From Clostridia bacterium (GTDB lineage Bacteria > Bacillota > Clostridia > Oscillospirales > Acutalibacteraceae): DNA of 5,121 nucleotides. Below the pieces are notes generated by a model. It worked only from the letters and a program-made list of their open reading frames with translations. It was not told the origin of the DNA and made no database searches. The translations under genes were made by a program, and so were the position numbers. The first letter of the stretch is position 1. Each line of letters opens with the position of its first letter. The DNA lies in contig JAFWCS010000171.1 of NCBI GenBank assembly GCA_017534365.1, positions 1-5,121 on the forward strand. The letters are read 5' to 3'. Shown piece after piece: positions 1 to 5,121 of this stretch.

Positions 1-23
1 AAGAATTGCCTTTGGCAATTCTA

Positions 24-38
24 GCACGCTTCGCGTGC
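24..38. repeat. Short GC hairpin with GAA triloop
   Basis: GCACGC and GCGTGC flank a three-base loop that reads GAA on the minus strand, giving GCGAAGC at 34-28. The single-stranded DNA heptamer GCGAAGC is known as an exceptionally stable mini-hairpin. The symmetry is plain in the sequence; that it matters here is inference. Confidence 0.6.
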
Positions 39-88
39 GTTTGCAACCCGAAAGAAATTGGTGCGGCAGCAGCAATTTCTTATAAGGT

Positions 89-120
89 GAAAAGAGATTT
101 GCGCAAATGAGCAAATCTCT
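89..120 (-). terminator. Possible weak intrinsic terminator
   Basis: On the minus strand a perfect 10-bp stem (120-111 paired with 102-93) is followed by only three further T residues before C89. The stem is AT-rich and the T run is short, and it lies about 100 bases past the isomerase stop, so this is a weak candidate. It is, however, the hairpin in this region with the best T run on the transcribed side. Confidence 0.25.
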
Positions 121-125
121 ACACT

Positions 126-170
126 AATTATATTTTTCATATAATTGTTATATCAACAAATATAGCAATT
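126..170. repeat. Two overlapping, mutually exclusive AT-rich hairpins
   Basis: Stem 126-133/139-146 and stem 143-153/160-170 share bases 143-146, so both cannot form fully at once. The second allows one G-T pair (148/165) and has a six-base CAACAA loop. The geometry resembles an alternative-fold switch, but there is no T run or nearby start codon to make it an obvious attenuator. Confidence 0.4.
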
Positions 171-223
171 AAGCCATTAAGCGGTCTGCGCAAAATGCAA
201 CAGCCCCTTTTGAGGTATGGAGA

Positions 224-1570
224 TTATATAAGAGTAATACCTAAGATCGAGCAAAGCTCCTTTATGATCCCGGTATTATCACCGTAGGATATGATGTAGT
301 GCTGGCACATAACCTTTTGCGCGAAGCCCTCTACATCGTCAAGCTGTATCTCAAGTCCCGGCAGCTGCGGCGCGGGCTGTGTCCAGCCGGCCTCCTCCCA
401 CTTGCGCGGGGTGATTGCATCGCCTGTCACCATATGCATATAATACTTACCGTATATATTGCACAGGCGGCACATCGTGACCTTGCCGGTCTTCAGCTTT
501 GATACATTCAGTATGCCCTCCGACAGCTCGCCGAATGCGGCGGGCATAACGGTAACCTCGCCGTCAACGGCTTCTGCCGGAACATAGTCGGGAACTCCTG
601 CAAGCACGCGGTCGGTAATGAATTCGTAGAATTCAAGATAGAACGCGCACTGACCTGTGAGATATTTGACCATGATCTGAGTGATGTTTCCGAGTGAATC
701 GTTTTCGGGTATGGTGCAGAGCCCTGCAACATCGGCAAGCAGCATGAATATAGGAGCGGGGGGGAAGCCTAAAAGCTTTTTCATGCCGTCAACATCCTTT
801 AAGGATATCGCCTCATAGCCGCGCTCGTCGCAGATCTCTTTTACCGCAAGGTAATACCCCGCGGCCTTTTTCATGCTCTCGGGATCGGCGGGCTTTAAGA
901 ATTTCCACTTGTTCATAGCATTTTCTATAACAGCCTGCTTCTGCTCGTCTGTGATCTTCTGATATCTCTGCTCGATCTCAAGCATCTCAAAGGTCTCGAT
1001 CTCAGCGCCTATCACGCGCTTTAACGAACCGCCGTCATAAAGAGTACCGTAGAGGTTCATATCGCGGTAGCCTGCCATTCCGCTCTTTGCGTGGCGCAGC
1101 CTTGCCGCGGCCGCTGCGGCTGCCGCAAAGTTATATACATCCTTTGTTTTTGACGGCAGCCCTACGATGTCATATACATATTTGAAGGTATAGCCGAGAT
1201 CATAAAAGGTCTTTCTGAGAGCGGTCGTACCCGCCTGATCTGCTGTGGTAACAAGTCTGTCGTCTTCACACCAGCCGCACAAGCCCCATAGCACCATCGG
1301 CTTATGTCTGTACTGCTCGGTTATCTTAACTACCGCGTGCGTGGGTATCCAGCCCGCTATACAGACGATAAGGCAGTCGAACGCCTGACCTTTGAGCTTA
1401 TCAAGCGCGGACTTTATATCCTTTTCCTCGTAATCATCCGTTACCGGATATACCGATATCAGGTCAAGTCCTTCATTTTTTAAGTTTTCTTCTGCCGTAT
1501 GGCATTTATTTATTATCAGCTCCTTCGGCGTGTTCACCTCGCCGAAGCCTACAAATGCAGCTTTGATCAT
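224..1570 (-). CDS. L-fucose/L-arabinose isomerase-like sugar isomerase
   Basis: A complete 448-residue protein resembling the L-fucose isomerase-like family, cytoplasmic metal-dependent enzymes that interconvert aldoses and ketoses. Visible family features are an N-terminal Rossmann-like region (about 1-140), the stretch GYRDMNLYGTLYDG at 167-180, the PENDSLGNITQ block at 288-298, and a C-terminal block with CQHY at 422-425. As I recall E. coli FucI, the metal ligands are Glu337, Asp361 and His528. Here Glu289 and Glu313 keep the 24-residue spacing, with Glu in place of Asp, and His424 is the likely histidine. Residues 149-156 are eight consecutive alanines. The ATG at 1570-1568 follows a GGAGG at 1585-1581 and overlaps the TGA of the displaced kinase tail as ATGA, implying translational coupling with the kinase. 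The substrate cannot be read from sequence; a deoxyhexose or pentose is plausible. Confidence 0.82.
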   Translation of the reverse strand: MIKAAFVGFGEVNTPKELIINKCHTAEENLKNEGLDLISVYPVTDDYEEKDIKSALDKLKGQAFDCLIVCIAGWIPTHAVVKITEQYRHKPMVLWGLCGWCEDDRLVTTADQAGTTALRKTFYDLGYTFKYVYDIVGLPSKTKDVYNFAAAAAAAARLRHAKSGMAGYRDMNLYGTLYDGGSLKRVIGAEIETFEMLEIEQRYQKITDEQKQAVIENAMNKWKFLKPADPESMKKAAGYYLAVKEICDERGYEAISLKDVDGMKKLLGFPPAPIFMLLADVAGLCTIPENDSLGNITQIMVKYLTGQCAFYLEFYEFITDRVLAGVPDYVPAEAVDGEVTVMPAAFGELSEGILNVSKLKTGKVTMCRLCNIYGKYYMHMVTGDAITPRKWEEAGWTQPAPQLPGLEIQLDDVEGFAQKVMCQHYIISYGDNTGIIKELCSILGITLI

Positions 1571-1686
1571 GTGTTTTTATCCTCCAATTCACAAAATCTC
1601 TTATAACATTCACTATAATCCGCGCCGCTTGGCTCATAAGTCTCAGCTATCGCTACCGTCTTATCGGCGGCATCGGAAACGGTTTT
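1567..1686 (-). pseudogene. Out-of-frame C-terminal tail of the FGGY kinase
   Basis: Just past the kinase stop, the +1-shifted frame is open for 39 codons and ends in TGA at 1569-1567, overlapping the isomerase ATG as ATGA. The translation begins KTVSDAADKTV and carries ETYEPSGADYSECYKRF, which is the usual ending of FGGY kinases: a short helix, then a Y-x-P motif, then tyrosine-rich Y...Y..F spacing. Restoring the frame needs one base removed or two added near 1684-1690, around the TAAAA run; the family would favour a Met-Tyr-Lys-Thr reading. This is either a real frameshift mutation or a sequencing/assembly indel. The ATGA overlap strongly suggests the intact gene ended here. Confidence 0.75.
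1581..1585 (-). promoter_or_regulatory. Ribosome binding site of the isomerase
   Basis: GGAGG on the minus strand lies 10 bases before the ATG at 1570. It sits inside the coding tail of the upstream kinase, consistent with coupled translation, and supports this start. Confidence 0.75.
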
Positions 1687-2371
1687 ACATACCGATCGCC
1701 GTTCCCGCAAGTATAGCCGAGCCAAGGCATGCGGTCTCGTTGTTTTTGAGTGTCACTATCCGTTTTCCTGTCATATCAGCCTTGATCTGACACCATAAAG
1801 GGCTTGACGCACCGCCGCCCATCGAGCGTATCTCATCGCATTCTATGCCGAGATATTCAAGATTGCTTCTGAGCATACATGCTATCGCTTCAAGTATCGC
1901 TCTTACGGCGTGGGCAAGTCCATGCTCAAGCGTCAGCCCGTAAAACGCGCCGCGCGCGTCGGGGTTATATTTCGGCATTGTAGAGCCGCACAGATACGGG
2001 AGAAAGGTAAGTCCGTTACTGCCCGGCTCTATTGCCGACGCAAGCTCATCGAGCTCGCGAAAGGAGAGAGAATTACAAAAATTCGTCTTAAACCATTTTA
2101 GTGCCATTCCTGCCGTCGGTGTCCATGACAGCAGACAATAGCTGCCGTCATAGCTCTTATGACAGGGTATCCTGCTATCGGGATCATATGCGGGCGGAGT
2201 ATTGGTAGGCACATATATGACCATTGTAGTGCCTGTCATCTCGCTCACGATGCCGCTGTGCGTGACGCCCGCGCCTATCGCTCCGGCTATCTGATCTATC
2301 GCTCCGGTGACGACTGCCGCGCCCTTATAGCTGCCAACGATCTCACCGCTGCCCAAAAGCCTCGGGAGCAT
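1685..2371 (-). CDS. FGGY-family carbohydrate kinase (xylulokinase-like), C-terminal fragment
   Basis: FGGY kinases transfer the ATP gamma-phosphate to a sugar or polyol in the cytoplasm and are normally about 480-520 residues in two actin-like domains. Only the second domain is present. Residues 22-35 (TGAIDQIAGAIGAG) hold the conserved catalytic-base motif with Asp26, and 185-188 (GGGA) starts the adenine-nucleotide site, followed by the conserved PLW and IKADMTG. The ATG at 2371 is an internal methionine, not a true start: family-like sequence (Leu-Asp-Asn-Ser) continues upstream in frame to 2383 and then becomes unrelated, with a TGA at 2401. The N-terminal domain is therefore lost at the junction. 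The link from GEIVG (9-13) to VVTG (20-23) looks roughly 14 residues shorter than in typical relatives. The 3' end is also broken by a frameshift. Pairing with the isomerase suggests it phosphorylated that enzyme's ketose product. The fragment should be inactive. Confidence 0.85.
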   Translation of the reverse strand: MLPRLLGSGEIVGSYKGAAVVTGAIDQIAGAIGAGVTHSGIVSEMTGTTMVIYVPTNTPPAYDPDSRIPCHKSYDGSYCLLSWTPTAGMALKWFKTNFCNSLSFRELDELASAIEPGSNGLTFLPYLCGSTMPKYNPDARGAFYGLTLEHGLAHAVRAILEAIACMLRSNLEYLGIECDEIRSMGGGASSPLWCQIKADMTGKRIVTLKNNETACLGSAILAGTAIGM

Positions 2372-2377
2372 AGAGTT

Positions 2378-2386
2378 ATCTAATGA
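2378..2386. other. Breakpoint joining two truncated genes
   Basis: On the minus strand the FKP reading frame matches its family through Gly-Lys-Asn-His (last codon 2385-2383), where relatives as I recall them continue Gly-Val-Phe, then stops at TAG 2382-2380. The FGGY frame matches its family from Leu (2383-2381) onward. The switch therefore lies within a few bases of 2383. No insertion sequence, terminal repeat, attachment site or duplicated bases flank it. Confidence 0.8.
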
Positions 2387-2964
2387 TTCTTGCCGGTCTC
2401 AACGTCTTCCTTGAAGCTGATGACGGCAGCGCCGGAACCGGACCAGTCGATGAGAAGGGGGTTGAAGAGCAGCAGAACGTCGCCGCTGAGCAGCAGCATC
2501 CCCTCCCGGATCCTGCCCGGAACGGCGGACATCGCGATGAGGAATTCGTCAAACAGCGTCGAACTGCGGCCGTCCGGCAACTGGTGCGGCACGGGGCTGA
2601 ACAGCTTGCCCAGCGCGGAATACTGCGGCACGCGCTTGGAATCGCCGCCGGAATGGATCACCAGCACGCGCTTTCCTTCGTAGCCGCCGTTTTCCTTCAG
2701 CCATTTCAAAACCGCCAGCGTCGCGCCGCCGCTGCCGACGCGCACGCCGCCCTCGTCGGGCACGATGCCGATCTGCGTCCGCTTCGGAAGCACGTCGCGC
2801 CGCGCCTCGATCTGATAGCGGAACGCCTCCGCCTGATGCGCGTTGCTTGCCGTGAGGATGATATAGTCCCATGTCGGAAAAGCGGAACTGTTCAGGCTTC
2901 TCTGGTAATCCTCCCAGGCGTCTTTATAAGATTGTGATAAGTAAAGACTGGTGTGTTGATTCAT
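2380..2964 (-). CDS. fkp: Bifunctional L-fucokinase/fucose-1-phosphate guanylyltransferase, N-terminal fragment
   Basis: FKP-type enzymes phosphorylate L-fucose and couple it to GTP, giving GDP-fucose for glycan synthesis in the cytoplasm. The full protein is usually about 950-1000 residues: an N-terminal pyrophosphorylase domain and a C-terminal GHMP kinase. Only 194 residues remain. They include WDYIILTASN (32-41), GSGGAT at 77-82 (nucleotide-binding loop of the pyrophosphorylase), HSGGDSKRVPQYSALGK (104-120) and the GDV motif near 161-163. The reading frame ends at TAG straight after Gly-Lys-Asn-His, in the middle of the domain and at the contig-like junction, so the kinase half is gone and the fragment should be non-functional. 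The ATG at 2964 is the only usable in-frame start near the Shine-Dalgarno sequence, which lies unusually far upstream. It follows wecB by 62 bases and shares its codon style, so it belongs to that locus. Family assignment is firm; some relatives act on sugars other than fucose. Confidence 0.85.
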   Translation of the reverse strand: MNQHTSLYLSQSYKDAWEDYQRSLNSSAFPTWDYIILTASNAHQAEAFRYQIEARRDVLPKRTQIGIVPDEGGVRVGSGGATLAVLKWLKENGGYEGKRVLVIHSGGDSKRVPQYSALGKLFSPVPHQLPDGRSSTLFDEFLIAMSAVPGRIREGMLLLSGDVLLLFNPLLIDWSGSGAAVISFKEDVETGKNH

Positions 2965-2994
2965 GTTCTTCGCGGCAAAGCGCCGTTTCCTCCC
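2965..2994 (-). promoter_or_regulatory. Ribosome binding site separated from the fkp start by a small hairpin
   Basis: A strong GGGAGG (2994-2989) lies 24 bases before the ATG at 2964, too far for normal initiation. Between them CGGC (2985-2982) can pair with GCCG (2976-2973) over a five-base loop. Folding would shorten the effective gap to about 11 bases. No alternative in-frame ATG, GTG or TTG lies nearer; the TTG at 2978-2976 is out of frame and meets a stop within six codons. Confidence 0.45.
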
Positions 2995-3026
2995 GTCTTT
3001 CGTTTATTCCCGCAGGGCGGCTGCCG

Positions 3027-4145
3027 TCAGCGGACGGTCCAGGGCTCGTATTCTCCGGTTTCCAGAATATCCGCGATCCGCGCGCAGGCGCGCCCGTCGC
3101 CATACGGATTGCATGCGCGGCTCATGGCTTCGTATGCCGCGCGATCCTCCAGAAGGAGCTTGAACGTATGATAAATCGTATCTTCGTCTGTGCCGACCAG
3201 CTTCAGCGTGCCGGCCGCTACGCCCTCGGGGCGTTCGGTCGTGTCGCGCATCACGAGCACGGGAACGCCGTAGGACGGGCATTCCTCCTGAATGCCGCCG
3301 GAATCTGTCAGGCAGAGGTAGCTGCGCGCCTCAAAATTATGGCAGTCAAACACCTCGATCGGCTCGATGATATGGATCTGCCTGCAATCGCCCAGCTCCT
3401 CATCGGCCGCCTGCCGCACGACGGGATTCATGTGGATCGGGTACACGGCCTTGCATTCAGGGTGCTCATCCAGCACGCGGCGAATGGCGCGGAACATCTG
3501 GTGCATCGGTTCGCCCAGGTTTTCGCGGCGATGCGCGGTGATGAAAATGAGCTTGCCGTCGCCGACCCATTCCAGCTCCGGGTGGGTATAATCCTCCCGG
3601 ACGGTGTGCTGCATGGCGTCGATCACCGTGTTGCCGGTGATATAGATCGTATCCGGATCCTTCCCCTCTTTGATCAGATGGTCCGCAGCCAGCTGCGTGG
3701 GCGCGAAGTTATACTTGCTGATGATCCCGACCGCCTGCCGGTTGAATTCTTCGGGATAGGGGCTGTAAATGTTGTAAGTGCGCAGGCCGGCCTCCACGTG
3801 GCCGACCGGGATCTGCAGATAGAAACAGGCCAGCGCCGTAACAAAGGTCGTGCTGGTGTCGCCGTGCACGAGCACCACGTCCGGCCGGACCTCTTCGAGC
3901 ACGGCCTTGATTTTCAGCAGGATATTGGCCGTGATGTCAAACAGGGTCTGCTTCTCCTTCATGATCGACAGATCGTAATCCGGCACAACGTGAAAGGTTT
4001 TCAGCACCTGATCGAGCATCTGACGATGCTGCCCGGTGACACAGACGACTGTCTCCAGGCCCTTTCTCGTTTTCAGCTCGTTGACCAGCGGGCACATTTT
4101 GATGGCCTCCGGCCGGGTCCCGAACACCAGCATGATCTTTTTCAT
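3027..4145 (-). CDS. wecB: UDP-N-acetylglucosamine 2-epimerase, non-hydrolysing
   Basis: Interconverts UDP-GlcNAc and UDP-ManNAc in the cytoplasm, supplying UDP-ManNAc for polysaccharide synthesis. The 372-residue length is normal for the family and the protein is complete. It opens with GTRPEAIKM (9-17) and carries HGDTST (94-99), HVEAGLRT (116-123), PEEFNRQ (131-137), TAHRREN (203-209), TDSGGIQEE (280-288) and RDTTERPE (300-307), ending with NPYGDG (346-351). The E. coli catalytic residues Asp95, Glu117, Glu131 and His213 appear to correspond to Asp96, Glu118, Glu132 and His205. The start is the ATG at 4145, preceded by AGGAG at 4160-4156; an in-frame TTG at 4169 lies upstream of that ribosome binding site and is rejected. 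The gene lies 48 bases after wecC and 62 before the FKP fragment on the same strand with no terminator between, so the three are probably co-transcribed. Confidence 0.95.
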   Translation of the reverse strand: MKKIMLVFGTRPEAIKMCPLVNELKTRKGLETVVCVTGQHRQMLDQVLKTFHVVPDYDLSIMKEKQTLFDITANILLKIKAVLEEVRPDVVLVHGDTSTTFVTALACFYLQIPVGHVEAGLRTYNIYSPYPEEFNRQAVGIISKYNFAPTQLAADHLIKEGKDPDTIYITGNTVIDAMQHTVREDYTHPELEWVGDGKLIFITAHRRENLGEPMHQMFRAIRRVLDEHPECKAVYPIHMNPVVRQAADEELGDCRQIHIIEPIEVFDCHNFEARSYLCLTDSGGIQEECPSYGVPVLVMRDTTERPEGVAAGTLKLVGTDEDTIYHTFKLLLEDRAAYEAMSRACNPYGDGRACARIADILETGEYEPWTVR

Positions 4146-4155
4146 ACGGAGGGGT

Positions 4156-4160
4156 CTCCT
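4156..4160 (-). promoter_or_regulatory. Ribosome binding site of wecB
   Basis: AGGAG within GAAAGGAGA on the minus strand lies 10 bases before the ATG at 4145. It fixes the epimerase start there and excludes the TTG at 4169. Confidence 0.75.
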
Positions 4161-4186
4161 TTCAATCAAAAACTGCAGATTTCAAA

Positions 4187-4196
4187 TGACGCGTCA
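4187..4196. repeat. Ten-base palindrome at the wecC stop codon
   Basis: TGACGCGTCA is perfectly self-complementary and includes the wecC TGA on the minus strand. A further CA/TG pair flanks it after two mismatches (4183-4184 with 4199-4200). It could be a chance palindrome, a small intercistronic hairpin or a protein site; nothing distinguishes these. Confidence 0.3.
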
Positions 4197-5121
4197 GATG
4201 TGATAAACGCCGGGCAGGTCACAGATATTGTGACAATCGAGGACGATCTTGCCCTTGAGCTTCTCCATATTCTCTTTGATCTCATTGTGCTTGACCATAA
4301 TCACGACGAAATCGACGGCATCCAGGAACGCATCCAGATTGTGATACTGATTCTTGACCGCATCGGTCTGAATGAAGGGATCGTAAACCTTCAGGCCGGT
4401 CGCAAGATGACGTTCCTGCGACTCCAGCAACTGCAGGGTCGGCGATTCGCGCATATCGTCCACGTTTTCCTTGTAGGTCAGACCATACAGACCAACGCGG
4501 GTGATATCGGTCATGCCGTTTTCCTTCATGATCTCATAGATGCGGTTGAGCACGAAATCCGGCATGCCGTCATTCGTCTTCATGGATTCGTCGATCACCT
4601 TTGCGAGCGAGGGATAGTCGCCGACCAGGAACCAGGGATCGACGGAAATGCAGTGGCCGCCGACGCCGGGGCCGGGCTGCAGGATATTGACGCGCGGATG
4701 CATATTGCAGATCCGGATGATCTCGTAAACGTCCATATTGTCATGCCGGCAGATCTTCGCCAGCTCATTTGCAAAGGCAATGTTGACCGCGCGGAACGTG
4801 TTCTCGACGACCTTCGTCATTTCGGCCGTCTTGATGTCGGTCACAACGATCTCGCCCTGACAGAAGGAAGCATAGAGCGCCTTGACCTTTTCGCCGGTCT
4901 CCCGGTCATCCGCGCCGATGGTGCGGTTGTTGTGCAGCAGCTCATAGACCATGTTGCCGGGAATGATGCGCTCGGGCGCATGGACAAGGTGCAGATCGTC
5001 TCTGCCGGCTTCGGAGATCACCGGGCGGACATATTTCTCAATCGTGCCGGGCGACACCGTGGATTCGATCACCACCGTCGCCCCCTGCGGGCAGACCTTC
5101 ATCACGTCTTTGACAGCGGCG
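4194..5121 (-). CDS. wecC: UDP-N-acetyl-D-mannosaminuronate dehydrogenase, C-terminal part
   Basis: An NAD-dependent four-electron dehydrogenase of the UDP-glucose/GDP-mannose dehydrogenase family that would oxidise UDP-ManNAc to UDP-ManNAcA. The gene runs off the window: 308 residues are visible and relatives are about 410-430, so roughly 110 N-terminal residues with the NAD-binding glycine motif are missing. The GTG and ATG near 5105-5100 are internal codons, since the frame stays open and family-like (AAVKDVMKV) to the edge. Numbered from the edge, visible motifs are ESTVSPGT (19-26), APERIIPGN (48-56), EMTKVVEN with Lys103, the catalytic-cysteine block GPGVGGHC with Cys157, DPWFL (161-165), and GLTYKENVDDMRESP (213-227). 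The specific activity rests on the adjacent epimerase as well as the WecC-like GGHC-x-x-VDPWF block; other UDP-sugar dehydrogenases share the fold. It is the first gene of the visible operon. Confidence 0.92.
   Translation of the reverse strand, partial: AAVKDVMKVCPQGATVVIESTVSPGTIEKYVRPVISEAGRDDLHLVHAPERIIPGNMVYELLHNNRTIGADDRETGEKVKALYASFCQGEIVVTDIKTAEMTKVVENTFRAVNIAFANELAKICRHDNMDVYEIIRICNMHPRVNILQPGPGVGGHCISVDPWFLVGDYPSLAKVIDESMKTNDGMPDFVLNRIYEIMKENGMTDITRVGLYGLTYKENVDDMRESPTLQLLESQERHLATGLKVYDPFIQTDAVKNQYHNLDAFLDAVDFVVIMVKHNEIKENMEKLKGKIVLDCHNICDLPGVYHI

Larger units (their letters stand above)
2..170. repeat. Array of consecutive perfect hairpins with related stems
   Basis: Inverted repeats follow one another with little spacing: 2-10/14-22 (9 bp, loop TTT), 24-29/33-38 (6 bp, loop TTC), 52-60/73-81 (9 bp, 12-nt loop with an inner TGC/GCA pairing), 93-102/111-120 (10 bp, 8-nt loop), 126-133/139-146 (8 bp, loop TTTTC) and 143-153/160-170 (11 bp with one G-T pair). 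Three of the 3' arms are variants of one word: GGCAATTCT (14-22), GCAATTTCTT (72-81) and GCAAATCTCT (111-120). The similarity suggests diverged copies of one intergenic hairpin element, of REP or MITE-remnant type, rather than independent terminators. The function is unknown, and the array may continue beyond base 1. Confidence 0.7.
1..223. other. Non-coding region downstream of the isomerase gene
   Basis: No credible gene lies here in any frame. The first 170 bases are almost entirely inverted repeats (listed separately). The remaining stretch, about 171-223, contains TGCGCA (187-192) and the phrase TGCAACAGCCCC (196-207) with no matching inverted copy in the window. Read on the minus strand this is the 3' flank of the isomerase gene, whose TAA is at 226-224. 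No GC-rich stem followed by a long T run is visible directly after the stop, so where transcription ends is unclear. Confidence 0.7.

Noticed and set aside
1..170. CRISPR array
   Set aside because: The repeated element is a diverged hairpin stem with irregular spacing, not identical repeats separated by uniform spacers.
196..212. Insertion sequence end (TGCAACAGCCCC phrase)
   Set aside because: It resembles ends of some transposons, but no inverted partner, target duplication or transposase is present. The TGCAAC at 42-47 is a short match in the same orientation only.
1680..1692. Programmed frameshifting in the FGGY kinase
   Set aside because: There is a TAAAA run but no classical slippery heptamer, and such kinases are not known to use it; a mutation or sequence error is simpler, especially in an already truncated gene.
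2549..2872. Minus-strand 107-codon open frame inside fkp
   Set aside because: It is another frame of the conserved FKP domain, and its Arg/Ala-rich translation is typical of GC-driven shadow frames.
2383..2937. Plus-strand 184-codon open frame opposite fkp
   Set aside because: It lies antisense to a well-supported gene in GC-rich sequence, its protein is rich in Arg and Ala with no recognisable domain, and it begins exactly at the junction.
1685..2964. A natural FKP-FGGY fusion protein
   Set aside because: The two reading frames do not join. FKP meets TAG at 2382-2380, and the kinase frame meets TGA at 2401-2399 just upstream of its homologous part.
4146..4169. TTG start giving wecB eight extra residues
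   Set aside because: The AGGAG ribosome binding site lies inside this extension, and the family begins at the MKKIMLVFGTRPE methionine at 4145.
5100..5105. GTG or ATG as the start of wecC
   Set aside because: Family-like sequence continues upstream in frame to the window edge, and the N-terminal NAD-binding region is missing, so the gene is partial.

Overview
The window holds a minus-strand run of carbohydrate genes and no complete novel system. Protein similarity and style suggest Clostridia (Bacillota), probably gut-associated; this is inferred from family resemblance because no rRNA or other marker is present. Transcription runs from high to low coordinates throughout.

The right half (about 2383-5121) is a nucleotide-sugar and surface-polysaccharide block. 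In transcription order it has a UDP-N-acetyl-D-mannosaminuronate dehydrogenase cut by the window edge (wecC type, 4194-5121), a complete non-hydrolysing UDP-GlcNAc 2-epimerase (wecB, 3027-4145), and the first 194 codons of a bifunctional L-fucokinase/fucose-1-phosphate guanylyltransferase (fkp type, 2380-2964). WecB makes UDP-ManNAc, WecC oxidises it to UDP-ManNAcA, and FKP would salvage L-fucose to GDP-fucose. This fits a capsule or glycan containing ManNAcA and fucose.

The left half (about 1-2383) is a sugar-catabolic pair: the C-terminal half of an FGGY-family sugar kinase (1685-2371, with its last ~40 codons displaced into another frame down to 1567) and a complete L-fucose/L-arabinose isomerase-like protein (224-1570). 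The kinase tail ends in an ATGA overlap with the isomerase start. Together they look like an aldose-to-ketose-to-ketose-phosphate module of unknown substrate.

The two halves meet at about 2378-2386, where FKP loses its downstream ~80% and the FGGY kinase loses its N-terminal half at the same point. Codon habit changes there too: isoleucine is mostly ATA on the left and ATC/ATT, without ATA that I could find, in fkp and wecB on the right. The simplest explanation is a chimeric contig or a recombination/deletion breakpoint, not a natural operon.

The first 170 bases, downstream of the isomerase, are an unusually dense row of perfect hairpins, several of them variants of one stem. No CRISPR array, tRNA, rRNA, transposase or convincing promoter was seen.
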